Of a stretch of 64,000 nt of DNA, positions 48,627 to 62,200 are shown in pieces; positions within the stretch are counted from its first letter, which is position 1, and each line of letters begins with the position of its first letter. Location: positions 62,001 to 126,000 of the forward strand of contig JAURVB010006366.1 of the NCBI GenBank assembly GCA_033002965.1, in the 5' to 3' direction. A model generated the notes under the pieces. That model was not told the origin of the DNA and made no database searches. It saw nothing but the letters and a program-made list of their open reading frames with translations. The position numbers and the translations under genes are program-made. Origin of the DNA: Piper betle (lineage: Eukaryota > Streptophyta > Magnoliopsida > Piperales > Piperaceae).

Positions 48627-51110
48627 ATCGTGCATAATTACATTTTTTACTTCTCCAAGTTTTACATTCCAGAGACAAGTTATTATTCATCTTTCAACTG
48701 GAAAAATTTCATTCAAAATAGTTTAGATATATACTAATTTATGGGAAGATAAATTAGCCACCATATGAAAGATCTGCTGATTGTTCGGCCATTCTCAGGT
48801 ATTAGTCATCTACGTGCACCGAGTATGTTAAAAATCAAAATCTGCTTTAAAAAAAATGGACGATGTTATTTTGATGGTTCACTAATCAAGATTATTCTAA
48901 CAATACAATAATGGCACACTTTGTGGAAGAAAAACAAAGGGGAACTCTGTGTACCAAATACTCTAATGGTGTACCATATCTTGTAAGGTGACACAAGTTC
49001 GTAGTGACTCCACCAGCCAGGTTAAATGTGGGGCTAGTGTACTAAACAGCTCCTTTTTGTTCATCTTAGACATGACATCAGAAGGTAATGAGACAAGAAA
49101 GTCATTGCGTAGCTGATTCTTACAGCTACATGACTAGTGTAGTGAAAGGTAGTCATCTTGATGAAAAAGGATTCAAGTTTTAATATTTCCCTTAAGGAAC
49201 TCCTAGTAAAATTCTGACATTGTATCTTCTTTTTTAAATATGGAATTCAATATGCATATGCTTGCACTATTTTTATGGGTCAAATCACAGTTCTTTATTT
49301 TAAAAACATTTCTTTCTATTGGTTCTTTCTTTTATAAAAAATAAGAATGTTCTTACCTGTTGAAATTGGCAATGACCCAGATAATTTGTGGAATGTTCAT
49401 TTTCTTCTTTTGTTTTGCTCTTTTTCAAGTTTATTTGGCCTCGCAAGGGCTTTGAGCACAAGCTACTTTGCTTGGTTGACAGTGAAAAGGATAAAAATAT
49501 ATCTCCCTTCTGATGGTTCGTGTTGTTGGGAAGTGGGATTTTCTACATTAATGAGACATTTCTGTTATTCTGAACTTGGAGTTTGGTGCATCTGGTGTGG
49601 ACGGAAGATTTTGAGTTGATCCCATATTAGGAGAATGCTTGATGGAAAGGCCAAATGATGTTGGGATAATTTGCGCAAGGGCTTTGAGCACAGGCTTGAC
49701 TTTGGTGCTTGTTTGACTGTGAAAATAATGCACAAATGTCTCCCTTCTGATGGCCTTGTATGATATAATCATTTTGTTCCTGTATTGAGGTTTTGATCGA
49801 TAACTCATCTGATGATCTTGTAGCCTAGACTCATCATGTTTCTGTATTGAAGTTTGAATTGCGATGACTAAGCATTACCGCTTGAATCGACATTGACATG
49901 AGCAATGAGCCAATGCTCCTATCAGGTTCCATTCAATTTGATCTTGATTGATATTGAGTTAAGCCGCACTAGCTTGATGGTGCCTGATATTTGCATATTC
50001 TCCTGTTAGACATGTAAAATGATAGTCGTTGGATTGATGGGCAGGAAGCTGACATGATCATTGATAAGGAATGCGAATATGTGAATATGCATTGTCTTTT
50101 GCATGTTTTTGCCGATTGTTTTTTTGTTGCCCGAAAACTATTCAAGGACGCTGTTGATTTGAACTGGGTTGCTGATGAATTAGCTAATTGGAATTGAACA
50201 ATTGCTGTTTTGCTATTTTATATATAGTTGAATGATGTCTTTTTATAGCCAAATGATGTGGGAATTTTGCGCAAGGGCTTTGAGCACAGGCATTTTTGCT
50301 TGTTGACTGTGAAAATAATAACATTAATGTATTCCTTCTGATGGCTCTCCTTTGTTCTAAAGTGAAACTATTTCTAAGTTTTTGTGGATGGCCCTTTGAC
50401 GCCAGATTTTTTGTCATCCTGCAGTAGCCACCTTTCTACACGCGATGGGTTATTTTATGCTTAATAAGCTTAATAAGTAGGATATTTTTGCAAAATAAGT
50501 ATTTCGTTTATTAGTATCTCATTTACGCTTTTTGTAAAAATATCCTTCTTGTTAAGCCTAAAATGATTAAAATTTCTCCTTTTGATTTCATCTTGGCAAA
50601 AAGCCCATAATTTTTATTAAAAAAATCAAATACCTTAAACCCAATCAGTTTGATCTCACGCTATCATAATTGGAAGTATCCAAATTCCCAAGATTGAAGC
50701 CCAGCATTTGAGGGGTGGTCAAATATTTATCTCTTAAAAATATTAAGTTTTTTTCTCACATTTGTTGCTGCTCTATCCCTCTCTTATTCACTTGTCTCAT
50801 GTTCCTCTTTGGCTTCTCATTCGCTCTTGTTGGCTGGTGTTCTGATGAGCATAATTTTTAACTAACGAATGAAAAATAGATTTTCTCATGAACATAAAAT
50901 TAAATTAATGATGTTCTAAATATGACAAAAAACTAGGGAGTTAGCTCTATGTAAAATATGTCTTTTACAAATCTTTAATTCAGATAATTATTTATTCTAA
51001 AATAAATTACTTTTTATGAAAAACAAATTGAAATTCATAATTGTTGTTTTATATAAAAAACTAAAAAAATTATGTTAGCTAAATAAGTCCAATATATATT
51101 GTAAAATCAT
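48627..51110. other. Intergenic between two pseudogenes, with a dispersed repeat
   Basis: It holds three copies of an ~80-bp repeat (listed separately) and AT-rich DNA. The missing 5' half of the next gene was not found here. Confidence 0.55.
49442..50345. repeat. Three dispersed copies of an ~80-bp repeat
   Basis: Copies at about 49442-49516, 49673-49753 and 50270-50345 share GCGCAAGGGCTTTGAGCACA, a TTGACTGTGAAAA core and TCCCTTCTGATGG. Copies two and three are also preceded by GGCCAAATGATGT and GCCAAATGATGTG, so the repeat unit is nearer 100 bp. Confidence 0.88.
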
Positions 51111-51129
51111 TACAAAGGACAGCAGGGAG

Positions 51130-52900
51130 TTGCATATGACGCTGACTGAGATCTGTCATTTCTTCCCTGCAGAAAGCTTTCATTGAAATGGACCTTCCAG
51201 TATTTGGTGGGTCTCAGAGGGCCATGGCCGAGCATGGCAATTACTTAGAGAGGAGCCTTCTATGTCTCTTAGTAACGAGAATCCAGAGGTTATAAATGGA
51301 CATGTTTGCAGTTTAAATTTCTCTCCCTCGGCTCAAGAAAATCACTCCCATTAAATTGACTGAACAGTTTGCAGATGGCAAAGATCCATCCCAGATATTT
51401 TGCGAAGCGCATAGCAAAGGTAACTTTTATTTTATCAGTTAAATTTAGTATCGGTTTCTTCTATAGTAAGGATTTTGACTGATAAATGAAGTGTTTAAAG
51501 TTCAGGATTCGAGTATGTTGCAAATTCATCATATTTTGATCCCTTTTCGTTTGTAGGCAGTTCAAAGTAAGTACGCGAGGATGATGGAGTGTCCACAAAT
51601 GGGCTTTCAATCTTCGGCTCTCTCAGGCCTGCTTTTGTTGATGAACAGTCACATTTAAGAAGCCTTTTACACGGAGATGCTAGCTATGCATGTATCAGAC
51701 CGGGAAGGTACTTAAACATGCTTCTGACACTTTTTTCCTTGAACTTGTATCTAGGTCTCATGCCTTTGACGTTATTTTAGATGCAGGAAAAGAATCCAAT
51801 CAACTTGAATCAAGTGACAACTTACTTGGTAATTCATTAGCAACTCAGATATACTAAAATCAACTTCCCTTAGTATAGCAATTTGATCAATTTAATATGG
51901 GTGATGAACTTATCGTTGTTTTACAGAGTATGGGGACATCATGGACTCTACCCTGTGCAAGTTGGAGATAATGCAGATTGAGCTTTTCTCCATATATGGT
52001 AGCAATGTTCGTATCAACAAATGAATAGATGACTTAACTTTACAAGTTTAAAATTTTTTGTCAGCTTAAACCAGACCCTAATGGCTCAATAATTTCAGGT
52101 TGTTGTAGATTTGCAAGACTTCCAAGTAGCTGAACCCGATCTTCTTGTGCATTCAGCTTCTACAATAATTGAGCATTTGTCTGAGTATGGTGTGAAGGGT
52201 ATCCTTGCTCTTAAATCTCTCTGTCGAAAGAAGATGGGTCTAAATGTGGAGGTGAATCATAAATATCCTAGTTATATTTGCATTACGTCTCTCTATTTTG
52301 ACCATAAATTTTCTTACTGATCTTCAGTTTCATGCATCTGGCATTGGCTTTTTGTGACTAAGACCTAAACCAAACGTTCAAATGACTAAAACATTTGTCT
52401 TAAACTTATTTTTTATCCCATGAACTATTTCCTTTGGTGATGTTTGAGAAAATATTTGGAGATTTTACATGCTTACCATTTCATTTTGTGGCAGCTTAGT
52501 GCATTTTAAACAAAGAGCTTTTTCTTTCAATTGTTTGGACAGGGAGCAAATTCGATTGGTGTTGATAGTCTTGGAATGGATGTAAGAGTCTTCAGTGGAT
52601 TAGAGGCCCAAACTCTTAGATTTTCTTTCACAAATCGAGTGGGATATTGAAGCTCTTATCCTTCTTTCTACTGGATGGCTATTTATCCTGTTCAATGTCA
52701 TTTACAATTGTGCAATATGTTAATACTCCAAATAGGGTATTGTTTAGATTTAATTTATTTTTCAGTTTTAATTAATACTCATTGTACAGGCAACGACAGA
52801 AGTTACTGCTGAAAAGAAAATCCACAACATGTTGTTCCCTCGCAATCACCTCCACACAGTTGCCAGAAATCCTTCTGATGGACACTGTCCAGCTATTTGA
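51130..52900 (+). pseudogene. 3' half of a conserved plastid-type plant protein (At3g49140-like), probably decayed
   Basis: Exon ends are visible at 51375-51419 (HPRYFAKRIAK), 51557-51707 (SLRPAFVDEQSHLRSLLHGD), 51781-51828, 51927-52006 (EYGDIMDSTLCKLE), 52099-52251 (DFQVAEPDLLVHSASTIIEHL), 52543-52638 (IGVDSLGMDVRVFSGLEAQTLRF) and 52790-52900 with TGA. The last five exons join in phase. From memory this matches the C-terminal half of the Arabidopsis At3g49140/At5g24060 group, a plastid protein of unclear function that is often labelled PPR-like; I could not verify that. Exon 51557-51707 needs a frame change before ..NGLSIFGSLRP, and its end does not match the phase of the next exon. The exon at about 51170 also hits stops. 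No 5' half is present upstream. A truncated, decayed copy is the best reading. Confidence 0.55.
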
Positions 52901-53970
52901 TCTCAAGGAGAAACTTAAGAACACCCTGGAATTAATTTGAGAATCCACTTACAGTTTTTTTACTTCTTGTTATCTCCTCTTGCACAGACACAATAACATG
53001 GTCAACCGCAACCGCTAACTGCTAACCGTGAACATGCAGGCGGCTAGAGAAAGGCAATTGGTGTCTGCCGAGAATGGAATAAGTTGCAGAGTTGCAGTTT
53101 TTCTTTCGCATTGTCATATCAAATCTTCATGCTTGCCTAGTCAATTTTGTTTGTTGTTCTTAATGTAGAGATTTTAAAAAAATTTCTGATGCAGTTGAAG
53201 ATTAAGATGTATCTTTGACCTGATATGCCAGTGTCTAAGTAATCGACTTTTGGGGTAGAAATTTGTCAGTTTTTACTTGTGTGAAAAACTAACAAATTTT
53301 ACTGCCTTGTTTGCTACTTGCAATTTGCAAACATGGAATTCAATGGTAAAACAAAAGCTTCCATAGACAATTTGATTTAATAGTAAAACAAAGATAGTTG
53401 CAAATGCATGGGCAGCCAAAAAATCTAAGCATGATATATTTGCCTTAACAATAAAAAAACCCAGTATTTCTTTCACCCCAAGAATAAGTGGAATGATTTG
53501 ATAGCTATAAAACTCATGGACTGTTCTAAACAAGTAATTCAAAGAAAAACAAGGTCAAGCTCACCAGCAAATCTTGTGTTCATGTGTTTTATCACAATAT
53601 GAATGATGACGACTTGTTCATTCATTGGAAAATCACAGTTGATGTTGAACCATTCAAACATTGAACTTTTACAATCAATTCTTCATCATCACAAAAATCA
53701 CAAAATAAGCAATTTATTTATTTCAATCTCCTGGAGAGTACAAAATTACCCGCAACGGAGATAAAAATGGATGCCCTGCTACCCCATGCAGATGCTGCTT
53801 TCGAGCTCCCAGAGCTGGAAAAAATTAAGTATCCCAAGTATGCTGGATGCTAGCTGCTCTCACTGCTTCTATCAACAAGCAGACAATATGTAGTGCTTCT
53901 AGCTACAAAATTGAAAGTTGATCAGCCACTCTTTGACAGCCAAAGAATTTCTTTCATACGTTATGCATTT
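52901..53970. other. Convergent 3' flanks
   Basis: It holds the probable 3' UTRs of the plus-strand pseudogene and the minus-strand transporter gene. No separate gene was seen; the 89-codon minus frame at 53273-53542 has no recognisable features. Confidence 0.5.
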
Positions 53971-56900
53971 CTACTTAAGAGCGACTGACAGTGTTTCAGT
54001 TTTACCATCTCCTACTCTCTGCATTCCGGCCGCAGATCTCTCAATCGTATTTCCCAATCCAGCTTCTTCATCCCTATCATGGTGATCTATAACGGTGTCC
54101 GCAGAAACCAGAGCTGCACTTTCCGACCCTTGATCCTTTCTTCCCCTGACCACAGAATTAGCACACAAATTATACAGATTTTTGCGAGCAAGGATGTAAT
54201 GTAATAGGAAATAATGAAGAATAATATTTACCCTGAATAGATTACTAGACCGACAGCAACTGCTCCAAAGGCTATGAAATACAAGCAATCAACCTGTGGA
54301 ATTTCTTCAGTTAGTACAGCAATAATTGATCAATCAAGGATTGAATGTAGATAAACTAAAATTAGTAGAAGAAGATGGTTGTGTAGATAAATACCTTCTC
54401 ATGGTACACAAATAATCGTATTAAAATAGCCCACATATCTGAAGTAAGCAGAGAAAGATTAAGCATGGTAGATCCACTATTCTGCATTAAGGAGACAGGT
54501 CATCTATACAGGAGAATTAACGAACATTAAGATGGTACCATGAATATACTTGCCTTCTCCATACCCAAAGCACTAAGATGGATATATTTGGTACTCATAC
54601 CTTCAACAATACAGGAACAAAAGAATAGAATAGGAACGCGGCAACAACATATCCAGTTAATGGAAGCACCTACAGCCAAGCAAAACCGAAGGAATTGTTA
54701 ATGTTTATGGTATTTTAATTTCACATCTAGTATCATCCTTCACTGATGTCGTTCACAATGATTGATCCCACTGCTAAAAAGTACTTAAATTGGAGATAAT
54801 GTACCACTGGAGACAAAAAAATACAACACAATGTCTTCAATATAACCAATATTGCAATCAGGCACTATCCATCAGACAGGAAAATGCCAAATAATAATGG
54901 TTTCTGCTTATACGAGCTTCAACTTTATAAGGCTTGGTTAACCATCCAGCCTTTACAATTTAGCCAAAGGGCATTGATTCCAGTTCTACCACAGCTCAAA
55001 GCTTGCAGGAGAGGAGACCATTAGATATGTATGTTAATTGTTAACAATATGCATGCGTAGTATACCAATCCTTTAGTACCCATAAAGTGGCAACGATTTA
55101 AGACAATGAATAAACAAACACTAAAAAAAAATTCAATCAGCATGCACTTGTTAAAAAAAGGAGAGAAGTAGAGAGTTACCACTGAAGATGTCCAGTGAAT
55201 TGACGAAAGAGCTGCACGCTCCAGAATACCTCTAAGTCAGGATTAAAGGAAATTCAATAATGGTGTGAGCTTCCTTAAGATGGATCATGACATTTACTTA
55301 GAATAATAATTATTTTTAATTTAATTTTCTATACATAGCTGATTTATATCTTTATAAGGACCTCTGCTCAACATAAAGAAATGTAAAAAAAATACATTTG
55401 ACAAGCACTGATTATAGCCCCAAAAGCACCCAACATTGCCATGAGCTCAATTCTGTCAGCAGCTTTAACCAGAAATTCCTGGGGATGAGGTTTAAACACA
55501 TGATACACAACTTTAAGTTCATACGAAGATCAGCAAAAATGTCTGCAAGCAATACGAAACTATGGAAACAAAGCACAGTGCAGAATAAGATTTGAAAGTC
55601 TTTTTCTTTAAGATATTAGGCCTTCATGTACATTGGAATCAACTTTTATATAAATTAATCAAGCCACTAGCTTGCCATCTCATGGCATAAAACTTACAAG
55701 TACTGACAACAGTTCCAGTTGTTCGGGGTTTTTAATGCTATGATCACAAGTACATGAACAATAGAATTCAAGCTCAACCAATCAAGCCACCTATGTATTT
55801 GTTGAATGATATGATGAGCTTGTTTTGATATGGATATAATGAGCTTGTTAGTAAATAATACTGAAATGCATATTTATTTAAATTGTTAGTAGTTAATTTA
55901 AAAATTATATTAGTATAATCTAATGATGAGCAAATAGAAAACTTGGTGGTGGGACTGCGACCCATCAAATCCCCACCTTTTTTTACAAATGGGTTTTCGG
56001 TTTTCCAAATAGGAACTTGCCAACCATGGGCATACCATGAAGTTACAAAGGTTGTCTCTGTGAACCAACCCCTAAAGCGATATAAGCACAAGGAAAACAC
56101 CAACAGACCAGGCCAACCAACAAAAAGAAATGGTCCCTTTATAACCAGTCATCCATACTATCGAATTCACCTTAACAATAAATCATCAAATTCTCTTTAG
56201 ATGATGAAGGCTTAATTGGTGCATTATAGGGCTTAGTTAATGTATTTAGGCTAGTTGGTGGTTTCAATTCGGGAACCAAACCTGATCACTTGGTAGTTGG
56301 TACCCCTAATTCTCACTCTTACTCCATCAACAGTAAATCACATACAGGAAGATTAGAAAGGGGACACATAATGGGTTTACCACAAAAGAAGATAACTTGA
56401 CGTTGTTTTGCATACCTCACTAACATTACTGACTGCGTACAGCATGGATCCACCAATTACAAGTAGATCCCCTTTGACAGGATTGCTCCCACCTGAAAAC
56501 CAATATACACAATAAATAATAGGAAACTAATTCAACCTGAGTCCGATTGCCAAAAATGGGATCTGTTTTTTTTTCATGAAACCGTATTAGTTGAGCTAAA
56601 ATGGCCAAGTTTCATCATACAGGACAGATTAGTTTAAACCATAAAAGATAGAGGGACTAAATGTGTTGTATGATTTGGTACTGTGGTCCATGATGAAATT
56701 TAAAATTTTTAGATGCGAAACCAACTTTTGTCCTGAAGGCTTTAGATAAAATAAAAACTTCAGCAACTTGATGAAAATGGACAGAATGACATTTTCATTT
56801 TCTGAATAAAATATGTTTCCACCTCAATAACAGCCAACTGAATGAAGCTGCTGCATGCGATCAGTGTCTGGTATATAATGACAATAATTTGGTTCACTAA

Positions 56901-58150
56901 AAGTTTTTCACCATGAATAGCTGTACAACATGTGGTGGGTCTGTAAGATGCTATCTGTGAAGAGAATATATACTTACTTTCACGACGATCACTTGCATGG
57001 ACATCAGAGAAAATGACCATTACGAGCCCAGCAACACAGATGCCGACACCAACAAACTTTCTGAACCTATACCGAGTCTTCAGAAACATCCAAGTCAAGA
57101 ATATGACCGATGGAATGGTCCAACAGTCCAATAGCATGACACTCGTGATTGAGGTGTACTGGTAGGCCTTGACAACTAAACGGAAAAAGATAGATCATTT
57201 AGATAAAAATTTTGCTGCAAGATCTAATGAAGAAATAATATTTGAAGGACGCGACTGAAGGGAATAATCTGAGAAACACTTCAAAGAATACTAACCTAAA
57301 TAATTTCCCTCTACATCCACAATAGCAAGAAATAGATAGAAGTACCATTTCATCTGCAAGATGGGAAAGGACACTTAAAGTTCATTGCAGAACATTCTCA
57401 GATCTCATTTACAGCCTAAAATGCAAGTGGTCTACCTAAGGAACCAACCAATTAGACACTCAAATCCACAATAGGACACAGTGAATGGCAACCTGGAGGG
57501 GCTTCTTCCGATAGAGAACCAGACTGCCATATACTATGGTTAAGAGCAAATATGTGGAAAAGGACTGCGAGGTTGGTACATCGATGCCTGTGAACCAATC
57601 AACAAAATCCACATTCAGATCTCAAAAATTAAACCTAAAAAATCCACAGAACTGATGATACACATCCATCTCATCAATGATGACCATGTGACACAAATTC
57701 CCGCGATTATGCATTAGTGAAACCCTTTCTTTTACAATCTAAACAAGAAGCCCTCGAGCAAGAAACCAGCTAATAAACTCACACAGACACAGTAATTCCA
57801 ACCACTGAATTCGCCAAAGCCAATGTTCAAATGTCAAAATTATGCATCACCAGCAGCTAGTACTGATGATGATGATCAGACACAAATTTCCCACAGATGA
57901 CACTGGTGAAACACCCTCAATAATAACAAGACGAGCAACTACTCCACGAGCAAAAAGCCAGCTAACGCATCCAAACAAACAAAGAAAGCCCAATCAAAGT
58001 CAACAAGACCCAGCAGGGTAAGAAACGCAGACCTCTCCTGGAGAGCTCAGAGGAGGAGAAGCCAGTGGCAGTGATGAGAAGCGAGACTAACTGACCAAGA
58101 CCAAGAGCAAGAAGAGTCTTCTGGTTCCAGAAACGCCCGAGACCCACCAT
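53971..58150 (-). CDS. SLC35F/DUF914-type drug/metabolite transporter, 11 exons, intact
   Basis: Exons: 58150-58033, 57587-57493, 57353-57296, 57175-56978, 56492-56416, 55478-55396, 55231-55180, 54669-54601, 54481-54395, 54293-54232 and 54145-53971. All borders are GT..AG, phases agree, and the sum is 1074 bases, i.e. 357 residues plus stop. About ten hydrophobic segments are visible, for example [35 protein letters not shown] and [17 protein letters not shown]. Conserved words include [36 protein letters not shown] and [11 protein letters not shown]. These belong to the plant SLC35F1/2-like (DUF914, At3g59310-type) branch of the DMT superfamily, multi-pass carriers whose substrates are mostly unknown. 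The tail after the last segment is hydrophilic and acidic. The ATG at 58150 was chosen over a TTG two codons upstream. Confidence 0.9.
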
Positions 58151-58189
58151 TTCCAAACCACCCTTTTGCCCACCTCTTTGTAGGAAGAG

Positions 58190-58236
58190 TGGTGTATATA
58201 TACATATAATATATAGGAGAAGGCCAGTGAGTGGTG

Positions 58237-58277
<41 letters not shown>

Positions 58278-58295
58278 GAGAGGAGAGGAGAGGAG
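58190..58295 (-). promoter_or_regulatory. TATA-like and CT-rich promoter region of the transporter gene
   Basis: On the minus strand a (CT)n run with CTCTC motifs (about 58259-58297) is followed by (TA)n (about 58237-58258) and another TATA-rich stretch (58195-58215). The ATG lies 40-90 bases farther on. CT-rich tracts followed by TATA are common in plant core promoters. The exact start site cannot be read. Confidence 0.5.
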
Positions 58296-58299
58296 AGTG

Positions 58300-59249
58300 A
58301 GATTGGAGGATTTTCTACGAAATGTGCGGGAGTGACGTGAGGAAGGGATAAGAGATGCGTTAGTGGTTGAGTAAGTGGACAAGGAATCTATACGTCTGAA
58401 AGGGTAGTAGTATAAAGGTTGCACCTTGTTGACTGGTAGAAGACATCTTTTTTTTAATACAAAAAAATGTTTGTTAGAATCTACCAATCAATAGCCATAG
58501 ATTTTACTATTTTTGTTAAACATAGGCTTTATGTTTGACCGGCGGGAAGAGTATCGGCTCTCCGCTCCAACCAGCTCTCGACCTTTTTCAGTTGACTTAC
58601 GAGCGGCAGTTGCCTGTTATTTATGTTCATTTCTGTTAAAATCATGTTGAAATAATAATGTATGGAAGGAAGAAAGACTACCAACGTTGCATGCCTCCAC
58701 AATAGCAAGGAACAAACATCATCACATAAACACTACGAGAAAACAAGCTCGGCGGCCCAAGGGTCAAAATAATTTCCCATCGACGAAAAATTGTTCTACC
58801 AATGACATCAAAATCAAGATCAATGGTGTAAAACATAAGTAATAAAAAATGTGGACGGATATATCACTTGGCAACTCTAACAAGGGTCAAGTGAACATGC
58901 TTTATTGAAAGTTATGATGAGAAAATATGTATATATCTAGGTGCCCAAACACCAATCAAGCGTCCCGGTTCAACATTAGGCCCAGTTCAAAAGCCCATTA
59001 ATCCACGATTTTGGCCCAGCCCATTAAAAAATCCGGTGCTCCAGCTTCCCCGGGCAGTTCGTCGCCCATGTCCGGTCCCGTTCGGCGTCAGGGCTTTACA
59101 ACCGCCGATGCCGGTGGCGGCGGCGGCGGCGGCGGTGGAAATGATTTCCGAATAACGCCCATGGCTCCCCAACTAACCCGTCGCAGCCTTCCCCTGGCCG
59201 TCGGAGGAGGAGCAGTACCGGCGGCGGGGTCGGTGGAGGCGGCGACAAC
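58300..59249. other. Divergent intergenic region between transporter and PPR genes
   Basis: It separates two head-to-head genes. At 58735 a CACTACGAGAAAAC word looks like a CACTA-element terminus, but no partner end was found. The DNA turns GC-rich from about 59010, and a short frame at 59011-59253 overlaps the PPR start as ATGA. Confidence 0.5.
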
Positions 59250-62200
59250 ATGACCCGGCGGTGGGAGAGGTTGGTTTTCCTCCAATCCGCGGCCGCCATT
59301 GACCGCTTCGACTACGATCGTCGCCCGCTGCAACGAGCTGCCGTGCTCCTCCGCCGGTGCCGCTTCTCCTCCTCCTCCGCCGACGGCGACGACCTGTTCG
59401 GACTCGCGGATTCCGATTTGTCGCCGCCGGCGTCCCCCGATCGGTTCCTCTCTGCCAAAGACTTCGCCTTTCTCAACTCGCCATCTCCCGAGCCGCCTCG
59501 TGGGTTCTCCGACGATGCCGTTGTAATCTGCGAAGCTTTGATGGCGGGTGGGGGCGGCGGAATCGACGCGAAGACGGAGAAGCTTCTGAGCCAGTTTGGA
59601 GGGAAATTGAGCGAGTCTTGGTGATTGAGGTGTTGAAGGGGTTGAAGAGCGCCGAATTGGGCGTCGTCAAGTTCTTCGTCTGAGCGGGGCGGCAGATTGG
59701 GTACCAGCACAAAGGTCCTGCTTTTCATGCCCTATTGGATGCACTTGGTTTTGGAGGGAACAACGTAGTTTCAGATAGCTTTTGGAGGGAGATTAGAGAT
59801 GACGATGCTGAGGTTTTAGGCAAGTTCCTCAATGTTATTGTTAGAAAGTGTTGCAGGAATGGTGTGTGGAATCGAGCTTTGGAGGAGCTTGGAAGGTTGA
59901 AGGATTTTGGGTGTAAACCCACGAAGGTGACGTACAATGTGTTGATTCAAGTTCTATTGAATGCCGATAAGTTGGATTCGGCGGTCCTTGTTTACAAGGA
60001 AATGTCGGATGCGGGGTTTGTGATGAATGGTTTCACGCTTGGTTGCTTTGCGATGTCGCTCTGCAAGGTCGGGAGGTGGAGAGAAGCTCTTAGTGTAATG
60101 GACAAGGAAGAGCAAGTGCCGGACGCTGCTATTTTTACAAAGATGATAAGTGGTTTGCGTGAAGCTTCGCTGTTTGAAGAAGCTGTGGATTTTCTGCATA
60201 GGATGAGGTCAAATTCATGTCTTCCGAATGCGGCTACTTATACCACTTTGCTTGGGGGTTGTTGAAGAAGAGGCAGCTGGGAAGGTGTAAGAGGATTATA
60301 AATATGATGGTAACTGATGGTTTTGCTCCGAGCTTGCCCATGCTTAATTCCCTCAGTACATGGGTTTTGTACATCCGGTGATCATGTTTATGCTTATAAG
60401 CTACTGAAGAAGATGGAGGCTTGTGGATCGAGGCCAGGGAATGTGGTGTATAACACCCTGATTGGAGGCATCTGTGGGAATGACGATAATCCGAGAGCTG
60501 AATTGTTGGATTTAGCTGAACAAGTTTATGCAACGATGATGGAAAATGGAATAGTTTTGAACAAGATTAATGTTGCGAACTTCGCCTGGTGTCTTTGTGG
60601 GGCTGGGAAGTTTGACAAGGCTTTCACCATCATCCGAGAGATGATGAGCAAGGGATCCATTCCAGATACCAGCACTTATTCGAAGGTTATTGAGTTTCTT
60701 TGTCAAGCGGACAAAGTGGAGGCTGCATTCCTCTTTTCGAGGAAATGAAAAAGAATAGGATTGCATCCGATGTTTATACTTACACAATTTTGATCGATAG
60801 TTTTTGCAAAGCTGGGCTTATTCAACAGGCACGCAACTGGTTCAACGATATGTTCAAGGATGGTTGTGCTCCTAATGTGGGGACCTTCACGGCACTTATT
60901 CATGCTTACCTAAAGGCAAGACGAATATCAGAGGTTAACAAGCTGTTTGAAAGTATGCTTATTTTGGGCTGTGTTTCAAACTTGGTCACCTACAGTGCAC
61001 TCATTGACGGGCTTTGTAAAGCTGGTGAGGTAGGAAAGGCTTGCCAAATTTATGCACGAATGAAGGGAGCTAGTAATATTCCGGAAGTTGATATGTGCTT
61101 CAATGTTGAGATAGTAGTCCCATTGAACCAAACGTTTTCACATTTGGGGCTTTGCTTGATGGATTATGCAAGAAGCACAGGGTAGTTGAGGCTAGTGACC
61201 TATTAGAAGCAATGGAAGTAGCTGGCTGTGAGCCAAACCAAGTTATATATGATGCTCTTATCGATGGATTTTGCACAGTTGGCAAGCTTGAAGAAGCTCA
61301 GCATGTATCTGGTAAAATGTCTGGACGAGGTTACAGTCCTAACGTATATACATATAGTTCTCTGATTGATAGACTGTTCAAGGATAAACAGCTTGATCTT
61401 GCATTAAAAGTTCTATCTAAAATGCTGGAAGATTCTTGTCCCCCTAATGTGGTTACATATACAGAGATGGTTGATGGCCTCTGTAAAGTAGGGAAGACTG
61501 AGGAGGCACATAAACTTTTACTCATGATGGAAGAAAAGGGATGTCATCCCATTGTAGTGACATATACTGCGATGATTGATGGACTTGGTAGAGCGGGTAA
61601 AGTGGATGTCTATTGCTTTGTTCAGAGAAATGACTGCAAAATGTTGTTCACCAAATTTTGTTACGTATAGGATTTTAATAAATCATTGTTGCACAGTTGG
61701 TCTTTTGGATGAGGCCCACAGTCTTCTTGATGAAATGAAACAAACTTATTGGCCAATCCATTTAGCAGGATATAGCAATGTGATGAGAGGATTTAGTAAT
61801 GAATTCATTATGTCACTTGGCCTATTGGAAGAGATATCTAATTATGAGAACTTACCATTGGTTCCCTCATATAATGTAGTGATTGATAGCTTTTGCAAGG
61901 CAGGAAGATTGAGTATTGCATTAAACTTGTACAGAGAGTTGTTAAACAGATTGCTTTTCAGTCCAGCCCTTGGTAATATAATTCTATCATCTTCTTTAAT
62001 TGAGAGTCTTTGTTTGGCACGTAAGGTGGAAACAGCTTTTGAACTCTATGGAGATATTACAGAAAGGGGATAGATTCCTCAGTTGGAAATTATATTCTAC
62101 CTGATTAAAGGACTACTCCAAGTGAGCAAGTGGGAGGAAGCACTGCTTCTTTCACATAGCATATGTAACATGGTATCTCCCCTTCTTCCTATTATTGCAT

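Noticed and set aside
58733..58980. CACTACGAGAAAAC as the end of another CACTA element
   Set aside because: No matching inverted terminus, subterminal repeats or 3-bp duplication could be found nearby.
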